The translations under genes and the position numbers were made by a program. Positions 7,046 through 9,219 of a stretch of DNA of 9,219 bases are shown here, piece by piece. The stretch comes from an uncultured Methanobrevibacter sp. (GTDB taxonomy: Archaea > Methanobacteriota > Methanobacteria > Methanobacteriales > Methanobacteriaceae), in assembly GCA_905235495.1 (NCBI GenBank), contig CAJOMK010000077.1, forward strand, positions 1-9,219. Reading direction: 5' to 3'. The notes under the pieces are model-generated. The model made no database searches and had not been told where the DNA came from. It saw nothing but the letters and a program-made list of their open reading frames with translations. Positions within the stretch are counted from its first letter, which is position 1; every line of letters starts with the position of its first letter.

Positions 7046-8167
7046 TCAATATTCGGATATTTTTTTAATCCTAACAAGAACAAATGGAATAGCTAAAACC
7101 ATCATAAATATGGATCCGAAGAAAATGTAGGTCATATCTATAACATCTATAATCATACCACCAATCATTGTTCCAATAAATATGGACATATTACACATCA
7201 AAAGGAAAATACCATTTGCAAACTCAGGAGATTGCCTAACAGATGATGTAACCCAATATTGTGAAACAGTATATGCAGACCCGTCAAATATAGAAAATAT
7301 CATTAAAATACAAAATTCCATAAACGGCATTCTAACAAATGTTCCCAATATAAACATTATTGTAGCAAATCCAATAGGATAAAATAGAACTGTCCAATTT
7401 GCATTTTTTTAATGCAATAACCTGACAAAGTTGTTCCAACAATGGAAATCAGACCCATCAAAAGCAGTGTTATGAATAGGAATTCCGCATTCATCTTAGT
7501 CACTTCAGCCAATATGTTGGAATGTAATTATAAGTAATGCTTATTCCCACAATCATACAGAAAACATAGAGGATTGAAAATAAAAACAATTTGGATTTTG
7601 CATGACTGACTTGCAAAGCAATAGGTCCCTTATTTCCTTCAATATTAGGAACAAAGAGGTAAGTTAAGATAAATGCTACAAGATTTATTGCACAATACCA
7701 CATCATTGCACTTTGGTATCCATGACTCAATCCCAAATAGGAAGTGATGGAAAGGCCTAAAATACTTCCAGCTGAAATACCTAAAACAACCTTATTTGTA
7801 TCATTTGGACTGATTTTTCCAACAATGGTTAAAGCTGAACTAACAGCTACCGGATAGAAAAACACAGGGATAATCCTAAAAATCAGCGCAATGTAGTAAT
7901 CAGTTATAAATATATCAAGAAGATTGCATACTGCTGTAATTAATAAGACTGCCAGTATAAGTTTCTTCTTCTCGAAATGTGAAAAAAGAGCGGGTAAAAA
8001 TAAGCTTGAAACACCTAGTGTTCCAGCAAATATACTGGCATACAAGCTAGCAAAATAAATTGAAACATCAAAGTAAACCTGTATGACAGAAATAAGACCA
8101 ACTAAACTTAATAATGTGGATATTGCAAAACATACAGTTGCCAATGACCATACAATTTTTTCACCAT
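7046..8167 (-). pseudogene. MFS transporter (AraJ/DHA1-like), with two and probably three frameshifts
   Basis: Members of this superfamily move small molecules across the cytoplasmic membrane by proton-coupled transport; many AraJ-like members are exporters. Joined across the breaks, the product is 374 residues with about twelve hydrophobic helices (roughly 5-27, 38-63, 69-88, 92-115, 128-148, 153-173, 192-213, 227-249, 259-279, 284-302, 317-341, 347-366). A degenerate motif A, PALFSHFEKKK at 59-69, lies between helices 2 and 3. Breaks are at 7509-7510 (GG for GGG, giving YWAEVTK) and 7404-7410 (A7 for A8, giving KKNANWT). A likely third is at 8156-8161 (A6 for A7), which would link ATG at 8167 to the long frame as MVKKIVWS. 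No ribosome site precedes 8167; TTTATTAAG about 26 nt upstream could allow a leaderless transcript. Otherwise TTG at 8144 is the first usual start. The substrate cannot be told. Confidence 0.83.
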
Positions 8168-8225
8168 AGGCTAGTATATATGGTTAATACTTAATAAATT
8201 TTAGCAATTAAAAAAAGAGCCTATG
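8165..8225. repeat. 8-bp inverted repeat in the MFS / M14-like divergent spacer
   Basis: CATAGGCT at 8165-8172 and its reverse complement AGCCTATG at 8218-8225 are separated by 45 nt. The left copy covers the candidate MFS start codon. The arms are GC-richer than the surrounding spacer, which makes a chance match less likely than for AT-only repeats. A regulator site for one or both divergent genes is possible but unproven. Confidence 0.4.
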
Positions 8226-8260
8226 TAAATAATAAAAAATTAGAAAATCCTACTAAAAAA

Positions 8261-8270
8261 TAATAAATAC
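8261..8270 (+). promoter_or_regulatory. Candidate TATA box for the M14-like gene
   Basis: TAATAAATAC lies about 60 nt before the ATG at 8327, giving a predicted start site near 8291 and a leader of roughly 36 nt. It is a weak match in AT-rich sequence. Confidence 0.25.
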
Positions 8271-8326
8271 ATTTAAGAAAATGAACAAACAAAAAAATTA
8301 ATAATGAAAACAAACAGGGTGGATAA

Positions 8327-9219
8327 ATGGCAAATACTAAAAAACCATCATTACACAGACAAAGCTCAAATAAAGGATCCCTATACCCCAATAATAAATC
8401 CTCTTTCCAAAGAAATAATGGGAGAAATAATAGTGGAAATAATAGCGGAAGGAATAGAACAAATAAAGGAAATAGCGTAGATTATCAAACTTTATTGCTT
8501 AGAGTATTATCAGCAATAGTTGCAATAATACTTTCAATATTATCAATTATAGCTCAAGGAATTTCCTTTATTTTTAGAGAAATGAAGAAAAACCCTAAAA
8601 TGGCTAGGAATGTTATAGGAATTTTAGTAATAATATTGGTATACTCTTTGTAGCAAGTGCCTTAAATTCAAATGATGATGGAAATCAGGAGATAACCGCT
8701 CCAAGTACATTAATAGGGAATAATTCAATTGGAACTGTGTATAAGGAAGGGCCATTTGGTAATACAGACTCTGATGTTAAAATAGCATATATCTTAGGAG
8801 TGCATCCAAGAGAAAAAGGTGCTCATCAAATAATGGAACAGGCTTTTAAAGAAAAAGCAGGTAGTTTGAACTGCAGTTACTACTTATACAAAATCAATGT
8901 AAGTTCTGATGCAACAGATTTCGCAGCAAGTAGGATGAATGGGCAAAAATTAGCTCAAAAGTTTGCAGTTCCAGATATGATTAATAATAACTTTCCTTTA
9001 GCTGTAGACGTCCACTACAGTAATAGACACTGGGGTGTTTCAAGGTTTATGTTCACTCCAAGAGAGAATAATACATTATCCAATCAGATTGCTCATGGAA
9101 TATGTGATAACTTTGAATGGATGACCTATTATGTGCCTCCAGACCCAACCAGTCCTGCATATGTTACAGAACCTTTAAATGACGGTAATGTAAGTGCTGT
9201 AATCTATGAAGCATATACA
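8327..9219 (+). pseudogene. Membrane-anchored M14-like zinc carboxypeptidase homologue, one frameshift, cut by window edge
   Basis: I infer a metallo-carboxypeptidase or amidase fold from motifs; no named family is recognised. ATG at 8327 follows GGGTGGA (8317-8323). Residues 1-50 are a polar low-complexity tail rich in N, S, K and R. Hydrophobic segments follow at about 56-83 and 95-113. The frame ends at TAG 8651, but the next frame continues without a stop to the edge; adding one base around 8629-8649 restores the second helix as LVILFVASA. The following domain carries GVHPRE (H160 at 8803, E163 at 8812), like GxHxRE of M14 enzymes, then VDVHYS (H230 at 9013), like the third zinc ligand, and VIYEAY (E295 at 9208), a possible catalytic Glu. 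These spacings resemble the short AstE/aspartoacylase-type members. The domain probably lies outside the cell, where pseudomurein peptides are a conceivable substrate. Confidence 0.72.

Noticed and set aside
7182..7382. Plus-strand 66-codon frame within the MFS gene
   Set aside because: The opposite strand encodes clear MFS helices; this frame has no ribosome site and no recognisable protein features.
7046..8144. Reading the transporter as two separate genes
   Set aside because: The segment between them (7358-7499) is coding in intermediate frames, and the joined product has a normal 12-helix length of 374 residues.

Overview
The window looks like a piece of a Methanobacteriales genome, most likely Methanobrevibacter or a close relative. 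The grounds are very AT-rich spacers, an archaeal-type PheRS beta chain of 550 residues, an archaeal ValRS, Shine-Dalgarno sites of the GGAGG/GGTGAT type, and TATA-like boxes upstream of genes. The genus is an inference from overall character, not from a search.

Layout. On the minus strand at the left are valS (3917 to 1155) and, downstream after a hairpin plus U-rich terminator and an AT-rich spacer, an ADP-ribosylglycohydrolase gene (679 to the window edge). Divergent from valS on the plus strand are a small His-rich membrane protein gene (4199-4555) and pheT (4724-6376). pheT ends in a hairpin terminator whose loop contains its stop codon. Convergent with pheT, on the minus strand, are a 12-helix MFS transporter (8167 to 7046), a YjbQ/UPF0047-family gene (6949 to 6519) and a possible very small ORF overlapping its end. 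Divergent from the transporter, on the plus strand, a membrane-anchored protein with M14 zinc-carboxypeptidase-like motifs (8327 onward) runs off the right edge.

The most striking observation concerns the reading frames. Four genes (ADP-ribosylglycohydrolase, YjbQ, MFS, M14-like) are broken, and each break is repaired by adding one base, mostly in a homopolymer. That gives five well supported lesions and one or two weaker ones. valS, pheT and the 118-residue gene, about 4.8 kb together, have none, although valS contains T6 runs. This could be sequencing or consensus error later corrected only in conserved genes, or real loss of dispensable genes by -1 slippage. The sequence alone cannot decide.

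Functionally, the window holds two aminoacyl-tRNA synthetase genes (translation) flanked by unrelated accessory genes. I see no mobile element, CRISPR array, tRNA, rRNA or coherent new multi-gene system. The items most worth following are the M14-like surface hydrolase, the His-rich membrane protein and the pattern of single-base losses.
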